From assembly GCA_905250125.1 (NCBI GenBank), contig CAJNOL010000968.1, positions 26,446 to 90,445 of the forward strand: a DNA stretch of 64,000 nt, in the 5' to 3' direction. This DNA comes from Rotaria sordida. Its lineage: Eukaryota; Rotifera; Eurotatoria; Philodinida; Philodinidae. The translations under genes were made by a program, and so were the position numbers. This document shows, one piece after another, positions 36,001 through 46,609 of this stretch; position 1 is the stretch's first letter; every line of letters begins with the position of its first letter. The notes under the pieces are model-generated. The model was not told where the DNA came from, did no database searches, and saw only the letters and a program-made list of their open reading frames with translations.

Positions 36001-39000
36001 ATGTCTCAAGAACAATCAAACTCAATTTCGAATGATTTTTCATATTTATTTTTTCGTAATGGAGTTTCTTTTGAAATAAATTATAATGATGATGAAGATA
36101 ATAATAATAATAATAATAATGTGTATGACAATAAAACTAAAATATTAAAACTAAGTGATTTATGTTGTTCATTAATTGTACAAAATGAATATTTAACTGA
36201 ATATGCATGTGATATAATACCAAAAGAATTATTTTATCCATTATTTTATTCGGCATTAAATTCTACACGAGATGATACATGTATAAATATATTAATATCA
36301 CGATGGCCATATCGAATATTTCGTTTAGAAAATTTTGTTAAAAAAAAATTAACATCATTAAAAATGTTATTATGCGAAAAAACAGCATTACAAAGAACAA
36401 AACAAGCTATTAAATATTCAGTTATTTTAATTCCACGTTTTATTGATTCAATACGACAACAACAACAACAACAACAAACACAAATAAATAAAAAGAAATT
36501 ATCAAATTTACGTATACTTGATGTGACAAATTTTCCTGTTGTTGAATTAATATTAAGATATATATCTACACATTGTCGTTTAGCTGAAAAAGAAACAAAA
36601 CGTAATCAATTAATTGATATTTATCATCAACAACATCAACATTTATTACCTGTTCTAAAATCTGATGATGAGAATAGTAATGATAATGAAGTGAATACTA
36701 GTATAGGTAAAACATTAAATTTTCCTATCATGAACTTATTATGAATAAAATGTGAAACTCACATTATATTAATCAGTGATTGAAAAGTAATTAGATAAAA
36801 TTGTTCATTCATTTTTGAGCTTCTTAAAAGAGTAAGGGACTGTAGAAATTCGAAAAACATTGGATTAGTATCAGAATAGGCGTGTTCCATCAAAAACTTA
36901 ACTCGATAAGGGTACATTTAATTTTGACGTTATCTGGAACGTAAGGATTTTAGACCGTGCTCTTTCTTTTGTCCAAAATGCTCGGAAGTAGGCTTTCTGG
37001 AAAAGTTTTTTGTTTTAACAGTCCACCATGATAGAGCAACCAATTCTCCACAGAATGAGATGTCTCCGAGCTCTCTAAGATGTTTTTTGGTCGAGTTACA
37101 TCAATTTTAGTGAAAGGCAAAAGCCATTTTTTCTCAGAGGAAATAGCAGGAAAAACAGCTTTGGCCCTTCACTAAAATTGATGTAACTCGATCAAAAAAT
37201 GTCGTAGAGAGCTCGGCGACATCTCATTTTGTGAAGAATTAATTGCTCTATCATTATAGACTGTTAAAACAAAAAATTTTTGCGATCATTGGTCTAAAAA
37301 CCAAAGTTTTCTAGAAAACCTACCTACGAGCATTTTGGACAAAAATATCCGCTAGACAAAAGAAAGAGCATGGTCTAAAACCCTTAAGTTCTAGATAGCA
37401 CTACATTCGGTCAAAACCGAAAAAAGTTAACATAGACCAACTTTCGAAGGAAACATGCCTATTTTGTGTTCTTTTTGAATATAGATTCAAAAATTACTCA
37501 AAGACGAAGAAACAATTATTTCAAATACTGAAAAAGAAAGAACAAATATTTTCTCTATAAAACTACATACTAATGATAAATTTGCTGAAAATCATTTGTT
37601 AATAGTGAATCTTTCAAGATAAGAAACATCGTATCAATTTAAATAATTTTCTCAATTTCTATGAAAAGTAAGCTTGATCATTCTTGAATGATGATTCTAA
37701 AACTATTCATTCTTATATCGCTTTGTATAGACAACAATCTCGTCTGTAATTCTATGCGAAAAAACGTATGGAATAAAGGAGACTATTGTTGCAAAAAGGG
37801 TCAATTTTTGCATCTCTAACAGTTCGATTCGTAGCTCCTAAATCAGAATTTCTAGAGACTTTTTTAAGAGGTTGGATATTGAATGAACATCTTTTTTTTC
37901 TAATTACTTTTGCTTAACCTTTTAACCCTTTGCGTCTGGGCGACGTGAATTCGCGTCCTGAGATTTTGAAGCCTGGATAATTTTAAAAATTACGGTCTGT
38001 TGATTATTTAATGATATGAATTGCATGGAGATTTGTGTTTAGGATATTTTTGCGTTAAGATTGTCTATACTTATTGATTGTCCCTTAACTCTTTTAATAC
38101 GGGATTATTTTTATATAGTAAAAAGGACGGGAGACGGTTGATAGACAAAAATTTTTTGATTCAAAATCCCAACTATGTTATACCAAATGAAAGAGCTCGG
38201 TGAGTTGAGCACTTTTTGTGATGGAATTTGGTCTTTTAAAAGAAATTATGAAGAGTTCTGGGTAAATTAACTTGTAAAATTTTAGTCGTTGCCACACTCA
38301 GAACTCTTCATGGTTTCATTTAAAAGACCAAGTTTTGTCACAAAAAATACTCAACTCACCGAGCTCTTTCGTTTAGTTTAATATAGTTGGTGTTTCGAAT
38401 AAAAAGAAATTTTTGTCTATTAATTGTCCTCCGTCCGTTTTATTATATAAAAATAATTCCAGACTCAAACGGTTAAGCATACTACAATTATTTTCCAAGG
38501 ATAATCGATCGGTCGCCAGGGAAACAATCCATCTAATTTTTTTTTCTGTTTGCCTTGTTCCTTTTTTCTATATCTATAGCACGTCTCAGCGCACTATGAT
38601 ATATCTCGATAAGCTCAAAAAAATTGATATGGATTATTTTCCATAGTCATAACTTGATTAGTTCATGTTTTTTATGTTGATCATATGATAACTGTAGTAA
38701 ATCAATGCATTATTGACAAACCAAAATTGTTGGCTTATTGTGATGGAAAACTATTTTCTCAGAACATAAGATGATTTTACAAGTTCATGAGTTTGTGAAT
38801 GGATGTGAGTCATTCATTGCTATGAGGGAGAGTCGTAAATATTTGTCTTCGAATAACATAATGTAAGATTTTCTATATAAAAAGAAATAGAATTTAAATG
38901 AAAGAAAAAAATTTTCTATACAATTTGTTTATATAGATATTCAATCAGTAAATTCAAATGACAATAATGATGATCTTATTAAAACAAGTTCATATCCAGA

Positions 39001-39984
39001 TGATATAATTATTATTCGTTTTGATTGTATTATTCAAGATTATCGTACATATGTTGAACTTCTATCGGCTCTTCGTTCATCAACTCCAAATATTCAATTA
39101 CAAATATGTACAATTGATATGCGTTGTATTGGTTTAGCACTTGTCAGTAGTTTTCTTGATCATGTTGATAAACGAGTAAATCATTAATTATTTGTTTTTT
39201 AATTTATTAAATAAAAATTTTTTCTTAGTTTGTTCATACACTTCGTGTTCCATATAATGTATTAACACGACAAAATTTAAAATATTTTCTTCCACGTTTA
39301 CCAACTTTAACAAAATTACATACATTAGATTTATCATGTAATTTTATTGATTTTCGTCTTAATCATGATGATTTAGAACAGTTTTGTAATGTTTTATCAC
39401 AATTAAAATATTTAAAAAATCTTTCATTAAGTGGTTCACCAGTAACAAATCGTCTTGAATATATATTAAATTCAATTGAACATTCATTAGATGTATTAAA
39501 TCTTGATTTTTGTTCATTATGTGAAAATGATTTAATTAGTTTATGTCAAATGAGTACACATCATCAATTTTTACATTTAGATTTAGGTACAAATCGTTTA
39601 AATCGTTTTATGCGTACATTATTACTTGTTTTAATGAAACAAAAACGTCTTGTTGTATTAGAACTTGATTATAATCGTTTTTCATCAAATGATTATTTAG
39701 AATTAATAGCTTGTTGTCAACGTTTAACAACATTAAAATGTTTAAGTGTACGTGGACCAAATTCTTTAACAACACAATTAGCTGCTGCAACATTTATTGG
39801 TGAACATTATCCATGTTTACGTTCATGGAAAATAGCTTCACCTATTGAATATTCTTTAAATCGTTTTGTAGGAAATGATGAACAAAATTATTTAATACAA
39901 ACTATTATGCCTTATGATATGTTTGTTAATGAAATGAATAAACGAGCCAAATGTCTTGTTTCTATAGCTGAACTTACTGTGTGA
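36001..39984 (+). CDS. LRRC14/PRAME-like leucine-rich repeat protein
   Basis: Exons 36001-36706, 38937-39175 and 39229-39984 give 566 residues. The N-terminal half has an Asn-rich loop (residues about 30-41), LSDLCCSLIVQNE, IPKELFYPLFYSAL and a SRWPYRIF motif resembling the conserved SWP...L segment of the PRAME/LRRC14 family. A Gln run lies near residues 152-158. The C-terminal part holds leucine-rich repeats (LHTLDLSCNFID, LKYLKNLSLSGSPV, LDVLNLDFCSL, FLHLDLGTNRLNRF, LVVLELDYNRF). Human LRRC14 is about 490 residues; family proteins can be Cullin-2 substrate receptors or bind IKK beta, functions not shown here. The first intron is 2.23 kb and carries two inverted-repeat transposons. Confidence 0.82.
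36875..37463. mobile_element. Fold-back element in LRRC14-like intron 1
   Basis: The ends AATAGGCGTGTTCC (36875) and the complement of AATAGGCATGTTTCC (37463) enclose two long arms that pair around 37135-37160. The inner arm landmarks are TTCACTAAAATTGATGTAAC (37165-37184) and its mate GTTACATCAATTTTAGTGAA at about 37105. The centre GCAAAAGCC...GGCCCTTC is a short loop. No coding capacity and no clear target duplication. Confidence 0.78.
37926..38472. mobile_element. piggyBac-like MITE in LRRC14-like intron 1, 547 bp
   Basis: TTAA (37922-37925) and TTAA (38473-38476) flank ends that are inverted copies: CCCTTTGCGTCTGG at the left and, complementary, CCGTTTGAGTCTGG at the right. Both CCC(T/G)-type ends and TTAA are piggyBac signatures. 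Just inside the left end is GACGTGAATTCGCGTC, an imperfect palindrome. The right part (38091-38472) is itself a hairpin, with AAAGAGCTCGGTGAGTTGAG and CTCAACTCACCGAGCTCTTT as strongest pairs. No transposase. Confidence 0.8.
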
Positions 39985-41406
39985 TAAATAGAATTTTTTA
40001 AAGTAGTTTTTTTTTTTTTTTAAATTCTTTTGTGTGTGTTTTTTTTTCTTTAATAAAATAATGATGTAGATTATAGTTGAAAGTATTTGTCAGTTATTAT
40101 AATTTAATACTTGTTCATTGATATACGTACATAATTTTCATAAGATCATTTATTCGATGAAAATGAGAATAAATGAAGACAAACTTTAGAAGAGAAAATC
40201 GTGATTTATAATGCATGTGTTTATATTATTATTTGTAGGATTGTACTGTTTTGTTGCTCACTTATCTTCTATTGGATTTACGCCCGAGTAAGTTCTATTC
40301 AATGACTCTTATTTGGGTACCTTCTCAACCCGATCCTTTTCAATGATTTAACAGTTTGATCCTAATATTATCAATTATAATGATTCAGAATTATATTTAA
40401 TATATAGAATAAGATAACTTGTATCAAAAAAAAAGAAAAATACCAAAAGTTCTTTATATTTATAACGCACAGATACGTTATGTATGTAATGTAAAAATTA
40501 AGTTGTTTTTTCGGAGAGAACGAACATGTATTTTTTGGGAACACAGACACTTTGTATATGGTACAGTGACTGTGCGAATTCGAGTGAAATCAATAGTCAA
40601 ATCAATCATCACACCCGCCCACACTTATGTTCTTAATTATTTATCATCATCATCATCATCATCAAATAATATAAAAAAGTCATTAACAATCAATAATTAA
40701 ATAATCCTTTTGTTTTCAAACTCATTAACTTTTCATATCTACGTTCTCTTATGTATTCGTATACATATAGAAATGTATGTATTATGAGTGTGGGTGTAAC
40801 TGCGAATCTTTTATGTTCCCTGACCAACATGCAGACATCTACATCCACACCCACACACCCGTAACGAATTGCTCTGCAATGAATTGTTCGATCATCTATT
40901 TGATGATATTCTACAATATAATGAATCAACTAATAAATAATGTCTTTCGTTTTTTACGCAGTTCGGTTTTGATCCTTGTTAATTCCAACAAGTCTAACAG
41001 ATAAAACACGTGCGTGTTGTAACCTTCTCATCCTCCTCCTTATCTACCTGCTTGCTGCATGCACATACCTTACTATCTTTGAAAATAGCTTGACAACCAT
41101 GAGAACAAAAGTCATTTTGTTCTATTTATGAGTTTTTCTTTTTCTTTTCTTTGTATGACGATACATTTCACTTGTTTTCATTTTTGTTATCTCTTTCTTA
41201 CTTGATGCACAGAGATTTCGTTGTTGCTTCGTCAACATTCTTGAAATCAACGAAATATAAGAGGTGCCTAAAGTGAGAAACAAAACTGACACACACACTC
41301 CTAGAGTGACTGACCAAAAAAAAAGTGTCAACAGAAGAAAGAAAACAACAATATATATATATAAGGCGGCGAAATTTTGCTTGTTGCATTCATTCACTCA
41401 TCCATC
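39985..41406. other. Intergenic region upstream of the ADP-ribosyltransferase/TPR gene
   Basis: No gene recognised. It contains a (TCA)n microsatellite (about 40643-40666) and a stretch rich in CACACCC and GTGTGG-type repeats (about 40600-40870). The region presumably holds the 3' end of the LRRC14-like transcript and the promoter of the downstream gene; no element is clear enough to name. Confidence 0.5.
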
Positions 41407-43833
41407 ATGGGCAACCACAAATCGACAACAAATGCTGCTAGTGGACAAGCAGCTATCAATACCAGCAGTGCAGCTGTGCTACCTCATCGTATTCGTCGAA
41501 TTGTACAAAACTTTCTTCTCGTCTGGCTCGATGCTCGTATTGATGAGTCGAAACAAGACTTCAAAAATTCACTAACACGTCTGCGGCATCTTGTGGTATC
41601 AATTACCACATTTACTGATGCTGATGAATGCATCCAATTTATGAAGGAATTAGAAGAAGAAAAAATATTTTTGATTATTTCTGGCTCACTCGGGGAACAA
41701 ATTGTACCGAAAATCAATGCATGGCCACAATTAGATTCCATTTATGTGTTTTGTGGCAATCGATTGGTCCATGAACAATGGGCCAAAAATATGTCCAAGG
41801 TTAAGGGCGTATATACTGGTATTGATTCGATTTGTGAAGCATTACAAATCGATCGTGAACGATGTGATCAAGCTATGATCTCAATTAGTTTTCGTGACAT
41901 TGGTGTATCGTTTATGTATACACAATTGTTCAAAGAAGTCCTTTTGGAAATTGAGGACGACAACACTAAATCCCTCAAAGAACTCATTGATTACTGTCGT
42001 CTTCAAGATGATATTGCTACAGACGAGATCGAGATGGTCGAACAAGAATATCGTCGTCATAAGCCCATTTGGTGGTACACAGCTCCATATTTTCTTTACT
42101 CGATGCTTAACCGTGGTTTGCGATTACTCGATGTTGATATTATACTCAAAATGGGTTTCTTTATTCGAGACTTACATCGACATATTGACGAATTACATCG
42201 CGAACAACAATCCACGAAGAAAATACTGAAAACTACATTTCAAGTATTTCGAGGTCAAGGTTTATCAATACAAGACTTTGAAAATATGAAACAAACAAAA
42301 GGAGGCCTGATGTCTTTTAACAATTTCCTTTCAACAAGCCGCAATCGTAAAATTTCAATGGAAAAATTTGCACGTCCGGCAGCATACGATCCTAATTTAG
42401 TTGGCATACTGTTTGTTATGACTATCGATCCGAAAGTCAGCGCAACATCATCAATACCTTTCGTCAACGTCAAAAATGTTGGCTACTATAAAGGTCAGGA
42501 GGAAGAAATTCTTTTCTCGACACACACAATCTTTCGCATCGATCAAATTGAACACATAGAAGACAAGCAGACTGATCGCTTATGGCAAGTTAATCTAACT
42601 CTCACGAGTAACCAAGACAATAAATTCAACACACTCATGGCATGCATACGTGAAGAGCTTAACTCGTCGTCAAAAGGATGGTCTCAACTGGGTGAAATAC
42701 TTATCAAAGTAGGAGAGTCTGCAAAAGCAGAACAGCTGTATCAAATCCTCCTCGAAAAGGCATCTTTCGATAACGATCGAGCACATTATAATTCTCAACT
42801 TGGTCGGGTGTATGATAACATGGGTGAGTACTCAAAAGCACTTTCATTTTACGAAGCAGCACTTGGTATCTACGAAAAAATCCGTTCTCCGATCCATCTC
42901 GACTTGGCTGCTTCTTACAATAACATTGGTGTGGTGTATAATAACATGGGCAAGTACTCGAAAGCACTTACATCGTACGAAAAAGCACTCGATATCAAGA
43001 AGAAATCTCACACTTCGAACCATCTTGATTTGGCTTCTTCCTATAACAACATTGGTACGGTGTATAATAAGATGGGCGAGTACTCGAAAGCACTTTCATC
43101 GCACCAGAAAGCACTTGATATCAAGATAAAATCTCTCCCTCCAAACCATCTCGACTTGGCTTCTTCCCACGAAGATATCGGTTTGGTATATTATAACATG
43201 GGCAAATATTCGAAAGCACTTTCATTTTACAAAGAAGCACTCGATATCAGGATGACATCTCTCACTCCGAACCATCCCGATTTGGCTTCTTCCTATGGCA
43301 ACATTGCTAAAGTGTATAATAGCATGGGCAAGTACTCGGAAGCACTTTCATTGCACGAAATAGCACTTGATATCCAGAAGAAATTTCTCCCTTCGAATCA
43401 TTCCAACTTCGCTGTTCTCTACAACAACATCGGTAATGTATATGGTAACATGGGCGAGTACTCAAAAGCACTTTCGTCGCACGAAATAGCACATGATATT
43501 TGCCAAAAATCTCTTCCATCGAACCATCCCTACTTGGCTTATTCCTACGAGAACATCGGTTTGGCGTATAAAAACATGGGCGAGCATTTAAAAGCACTTT
43601 CATTTATTGAATGTGCACTCGATATCCGCAAGCAAACCCTTTCTCCGAATCATCCTGACTTGGCTACTTACTACAACAGCATTGGAGAGATATATGAGAG
43701 AATGGGCGACTACTCGAAAGCACTTTCATCCCATGAACAAGCACTTGATATCCGCCAAAAATCACTGCCTCAAAACTATCTGAAAATCGTAGAATCGAAA
43801 ACAAACATTGAATTGGTGAAAAAGAAACTGTAA
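41407..43833 (+). CDS. NAD+:arginine ADP-ribosyltransferase fused to tetratricopeptide repeats
   Basis: One uninterrupted frame of 808 residues. The start at 41407 gives MGNHKS, which fits the N-myristoylation pattern MGxxxS; a Met ten codons upstream (41377) is the alternative. Residues about 30-145 form an alternating alpha/beta segment (FLIISGSLGEQIV, LDSIYVFCG) of unknown family. A helical linker follows. The arginine-type transferase domain spans about 275-395 and shows the R-S-E triad: FRGQGLS with Arg282, FLSTS with Ser309, and the E-x-E pair Glu365/Glu367 in GQEEEILF. From about residue 430 come one loose and eight regular 42-residue TPRs of kinesin-light-chain type. Such fusions are abundant in bdelloid rotifers and are thought to modify arginine on protein partners bound by the TPRs; the target is unknown. 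Unlike its neighbours it lacks introns and uses many C- and G-ending codons, hinting at recent duplication or foreign ancestry. Confidence 0.88.
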   Translation: MGNHKSTTNAASGQAAINTSSAAVLPHRIRRIVQNFLLVWLDARIDESKQDFKNSLTRLRHLVVSITTFTDADECIQFMKELEEEKIFLIISGSLGEQIVPKINAWPQLDSIYVFCGNRLVHEQWAKNMSKVKGVYTGIDSICEALQIDRERCDQAMISISFRDIGVSFMYTQLFKEVLLEIEDDNTKSLKELIDYCRLQDDIATDEIEMVEQEYRRHKPIWWYTAPYFLYSMLNRGLRLLDVDIILKMGFFIRDLHRHIDELHREQQSTKKILKTTFQVFRGQGLSIQDFENMKQTKGGLMSFNNFLSTSRNRKISMEKFARPAAYDPNLVGILFVMTIDPKVSATSSIPFVNVKNVGYYKGQEEEILFSTHTIFRIDQIEHIEDKQTDRLWQVNLTLTSNQDNKFNTLMACIREELNSSSKGWSQLGEILIKVGESAKAEQLYQILLEKASFDNDRAHYNSQLGRVYDNMGEYSKALSFYEAALGIYEKIRSPIHLDLAASYNNIGVVYNNMGKYSKALTSYEKALDIKKKSHTSNHLDLASSYNNIGTVYNKMGEYSKALSSHQKALDIKIKSLPPNHLDLASSHEDIGLVYYNMGKYSKALSFYKEALDIRMTSLTPNHPDLASSYGNIAKVYNSMGKYSEALSLHEIALDIQKKFLPSNHSNFAVLYNNIGNVYGNMGEYSKALSSHEIAHDICQKSLPSNHPYLAYSYENIGLAYKNMGEHLKALSFIECALDIRKQTLSPNHPDLATYYNSIGEIYERMGDYSKALSSHEQALDIRQKSLPQNYLKIVESKTNIELVKKKL
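42781..43788 (+). repeat. Eight tandem 126-bp units encoding TPRs
   Basis: Units begin at 42781, 42907, 43033, 43159, 43285, 43411, 43537 and 43663, each exactly 126 bp (42 codons, residues 459-794). The consensus is A-SYNNIG-VY-NMG-YSKAL followed by S-EKALDI-KKSL and P-NHLDL. Nucleotide identity between units is high enough to be seen directly (for example ATGGGCGAGTACTC and GCACTCGATATC recur), so the array can expand or contract by unequal exchange. Confidence 0.9.
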
Positions 43834-45682
43834 TTGATTGTCTTTTCTCTTGCTCGAATAAATTTCGTTCGCTCCTTTTCAGTTTACTAGGAACCTTTTT
43901 TCGATCGAATTTTTCTATTCACACGTATCGTAGGCACGAAACGATGATAGTGATATACGTGTATACCTTGAGCTTCTCCATGCACTTCTGTGCATACTAA
44001 CAGAACGTTGAATCTCTTTGACAGTGCTACAAAGCCACTCCACGGGCTTCGTTTAGACGGATAGGGATAGGAAGCTAAGAGCGTTGCGCAGAAACGAGGT
44101 ACGGTTGTGAGGTTAGGAGTGCAAGGGTAAGAAATAGACGTGTGGGAGACGTAACGTAGGAGCGATGATAGAAAATGATATTGTCGCATGAATGATATAG
44201 TGTAAATGGCGAGCACGATATCCTACATATCTTCACATATTTCATTCCAGTTCCAATGTTGAAAATAATTGAAATTATATGATATATGTATGTACATATC
44301 ATCATGTCTATGTGTCTTTATAGGTACCATTTTAGTTTCAACGTTAAGTACAACTGAGAAGAAACGACATGTGTACAGACTAAATGGATTGAGAGATAGA
44401 GAAAAGCAAAATACCGTGCAGTAGATCCATATATTTTTGACGTCGGCATGTAAACTAGAGCTTTCGTATTAGGATGGGTACTTGAATAATGCTGAAGCTT
44501 GTGTATTGGGTTTAACAATTGAACCTAATGGATTAGGATTATTTGTATTAAAGTTAATTCTTGTAAAGGTGTTGGCATTAGGTTAGCATTATTGCTAATT
44601 CTAACACATGTACTCAACGCAGCTTTTGGAGGACTACCTAGACATGCTGCCTGTAGCTTTTTAGACTGAAAATTTGTAGTTTATGTGATTCCGCAGCACC
44701 TGAGATGCTAGAGCCACCTCGCTAAATTCTACAGATGTCTTACGATATGCTAGAGACCCTTCCTGACATACTAGACACGTCTGCTGAGATGCTACAGGTA
44801 GCACCAACATGCTTTCAGTAACATGTCCAAGTACACCTGCAAAGTTTTGGGTAGCACATCCACGTAACCCTACAAAAGTTACGTTCATTACATGTATTAG
44901 AGTTCAAGCTCAAGCTAACCTAATACTAATACCTTGGCATTAAATAACTCTAATGCCATAATATCGAAGTATTAGTCTTAATCGTAATGTAGCATACATA
45001 TATAAGAACTGTGGCGAATGTTATGAAAATGTACTTTCATGTTTGTACTCATGAATGTAGTTGATACAAATCTCTCTAATCAATATCAAAGTTACACACA
45101 AATTGTTAAAAGCCTAGTGAACTTTCGTTAATTCCAAATCTCAGTAGTGTTTGTGTAGGGTTTTTTGTGTCTTCTATGACCTCGATTACCTTCAAAACTA
45201 CGATGAAACTAAGTACACACCAGTCGAATTAGATATACATTCAGTATTCTGTTACCAATCTCTATGGATCCTTGTTCTATGACGACTAATCATCATCTAT
45301 GTCAGACTTGTACCAGATCCAGTTCATAACTGGAAAATTGTTCATCAGTTAGACTGCCACCCATGTAATTGGGAATAGTGCGTAACCAAGCGAGATAATA
45401 CATTGTTTTTGTTCTTATTTCATTAGAACAATGAAAAACATATGATAGAACATTGCAGCTATCCTACTAAAAGGGACAGTGGATTTATTTTTTCGTGATT
45501 CACAAAATACAAAATCATTTATATATATATAAAGTGATGCTCACTACTAAATTCAAGTGATGTTTGATTTTCACTCTTTTTTATATTCAAGTGAACAATC
45601 AAGTAAAACAATTCGTGGACTTTCGGTTCGTCTAAATTAACAATCAAACGAACAAATTGCAATTACATTTCATAATTAAATC
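43834..45682. other. Gene-less stretch with a possible degenerate short repeat
   Basis: No gene recognised. From about 44637 to 44830 the variants GATGCTAGAG, ATATGCTAGAGA, ACATACTAGACA, GAGATGCTACAG and CATGCTTTCAG recur at roughly 20-35-base spacing, which may be a decayed short tandem repeat. The rest is unremarkable A+T-rich sequence. Confidence 0.4.
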
Positions 45683-45951
45683 TCAATATCTTTTTATATT
45701 TTGATCAACAACATCTTTCAATAAATATGCATCTTGTATTGAACCTTCTGGTATCTATATTAAAAACTAATTTACAAAAAACAAAAGCAAAAAATAAAAA
45801 TAAAGAAAAAACAAATTTTTTTTTCGAAACGAGCATATCATTTATTATCCATATCTCATCATTCATTTTCATCAATTATAACTGTTTGTACAACATCAAG
45901 TGATATTTGACAAACCAAATCACTTCTAATTCTATTTAATTGAAATTTGGC
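45683..45951 (-). pseudogene. CCT3: Decayed fragment of chaperonin subunit CCT3 (TCP-1 gamma)
   Basis: Two coding-like pieces lie in order on the minus strand. The upstream piece (45862-45951) reads AKFQLNRIRSDLVCQ, ISLDVVQTVIIDENE, resembling the TKF-SRW--LAC-IALDAV segment of CCT3. The downstream piece (45683-45754), after an AG, reads IPEGSIQDAYLLKDVV, DQNIKRY, then stop. This resembles KIPGG-IEDS-VLRGV...KDVTHPRMRRY, which lies about 15 residues later in CCT3. Stop codons bound both pieces, the invariant Trp is replaced, and no further exons are seen, so this is a gene relic and not a working chaperonin. The identification rests on remembered family patterns. Confidence 0.55.
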
Positions 45952-46609
45952 TTATTGTGATATTTCATTTTGTACAAAATTCAGTGCTTTACAGTAACTG
46001 TTCCAGGACACAAACCATGTAAACTAAGAACTGCGCAAAAACTGCTTTTTTTTTGCTTTATACAGACAATATTTTGGACTTTTTCATAAAATTTATTGAT
46101 AGCTGTTCAATCTTACTCCAGAAGGAAAATCTAAACATATTCTCGAAAACAAAGAAAAATTATAATTTCAACTACCTACCTATAGCTCTAACTACTTGTC
46201 TCGTAGTGCCCAAAAAATCAGTGAATATTTGGTAACAAGACGTTTGCACCATAGGTTATATAAAGGGTGTCACATAATAATTGAGAATAAATTGTCAACA
46301 ACATTTTTCATACTTTTTCTTGACGTCGAATACTGAAATTTTTATCAGATGTATATCTAACCAAAATTTCAACTTTTTAGATAAAACTAATGTTATTTCT
46401 CATTCCACAAGTACTGAGAGAGCATAGGTGACTATGAACCTCTAATACGGTCAGTTTTTGATTACTTTGGCTGGAGAAAAAAGTTCTGATACAAACATCA
46501 CCTCCGTTTCTCTAACATATTCCGTTCGATCAAGCTGAAATTTTTTCCTCAGATATTGAATACTGTTTGGGATGCCTACTTATTTTTGATTCGAAAAATA
46601 TTGTACCGT

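Noticed and set aside
40643..40666. (TCA)n run considered as the start of a repeat array such as CRISPR
   Set aside because: It is a simple trinucleotide microsatellite without spacers, in an animal genome.
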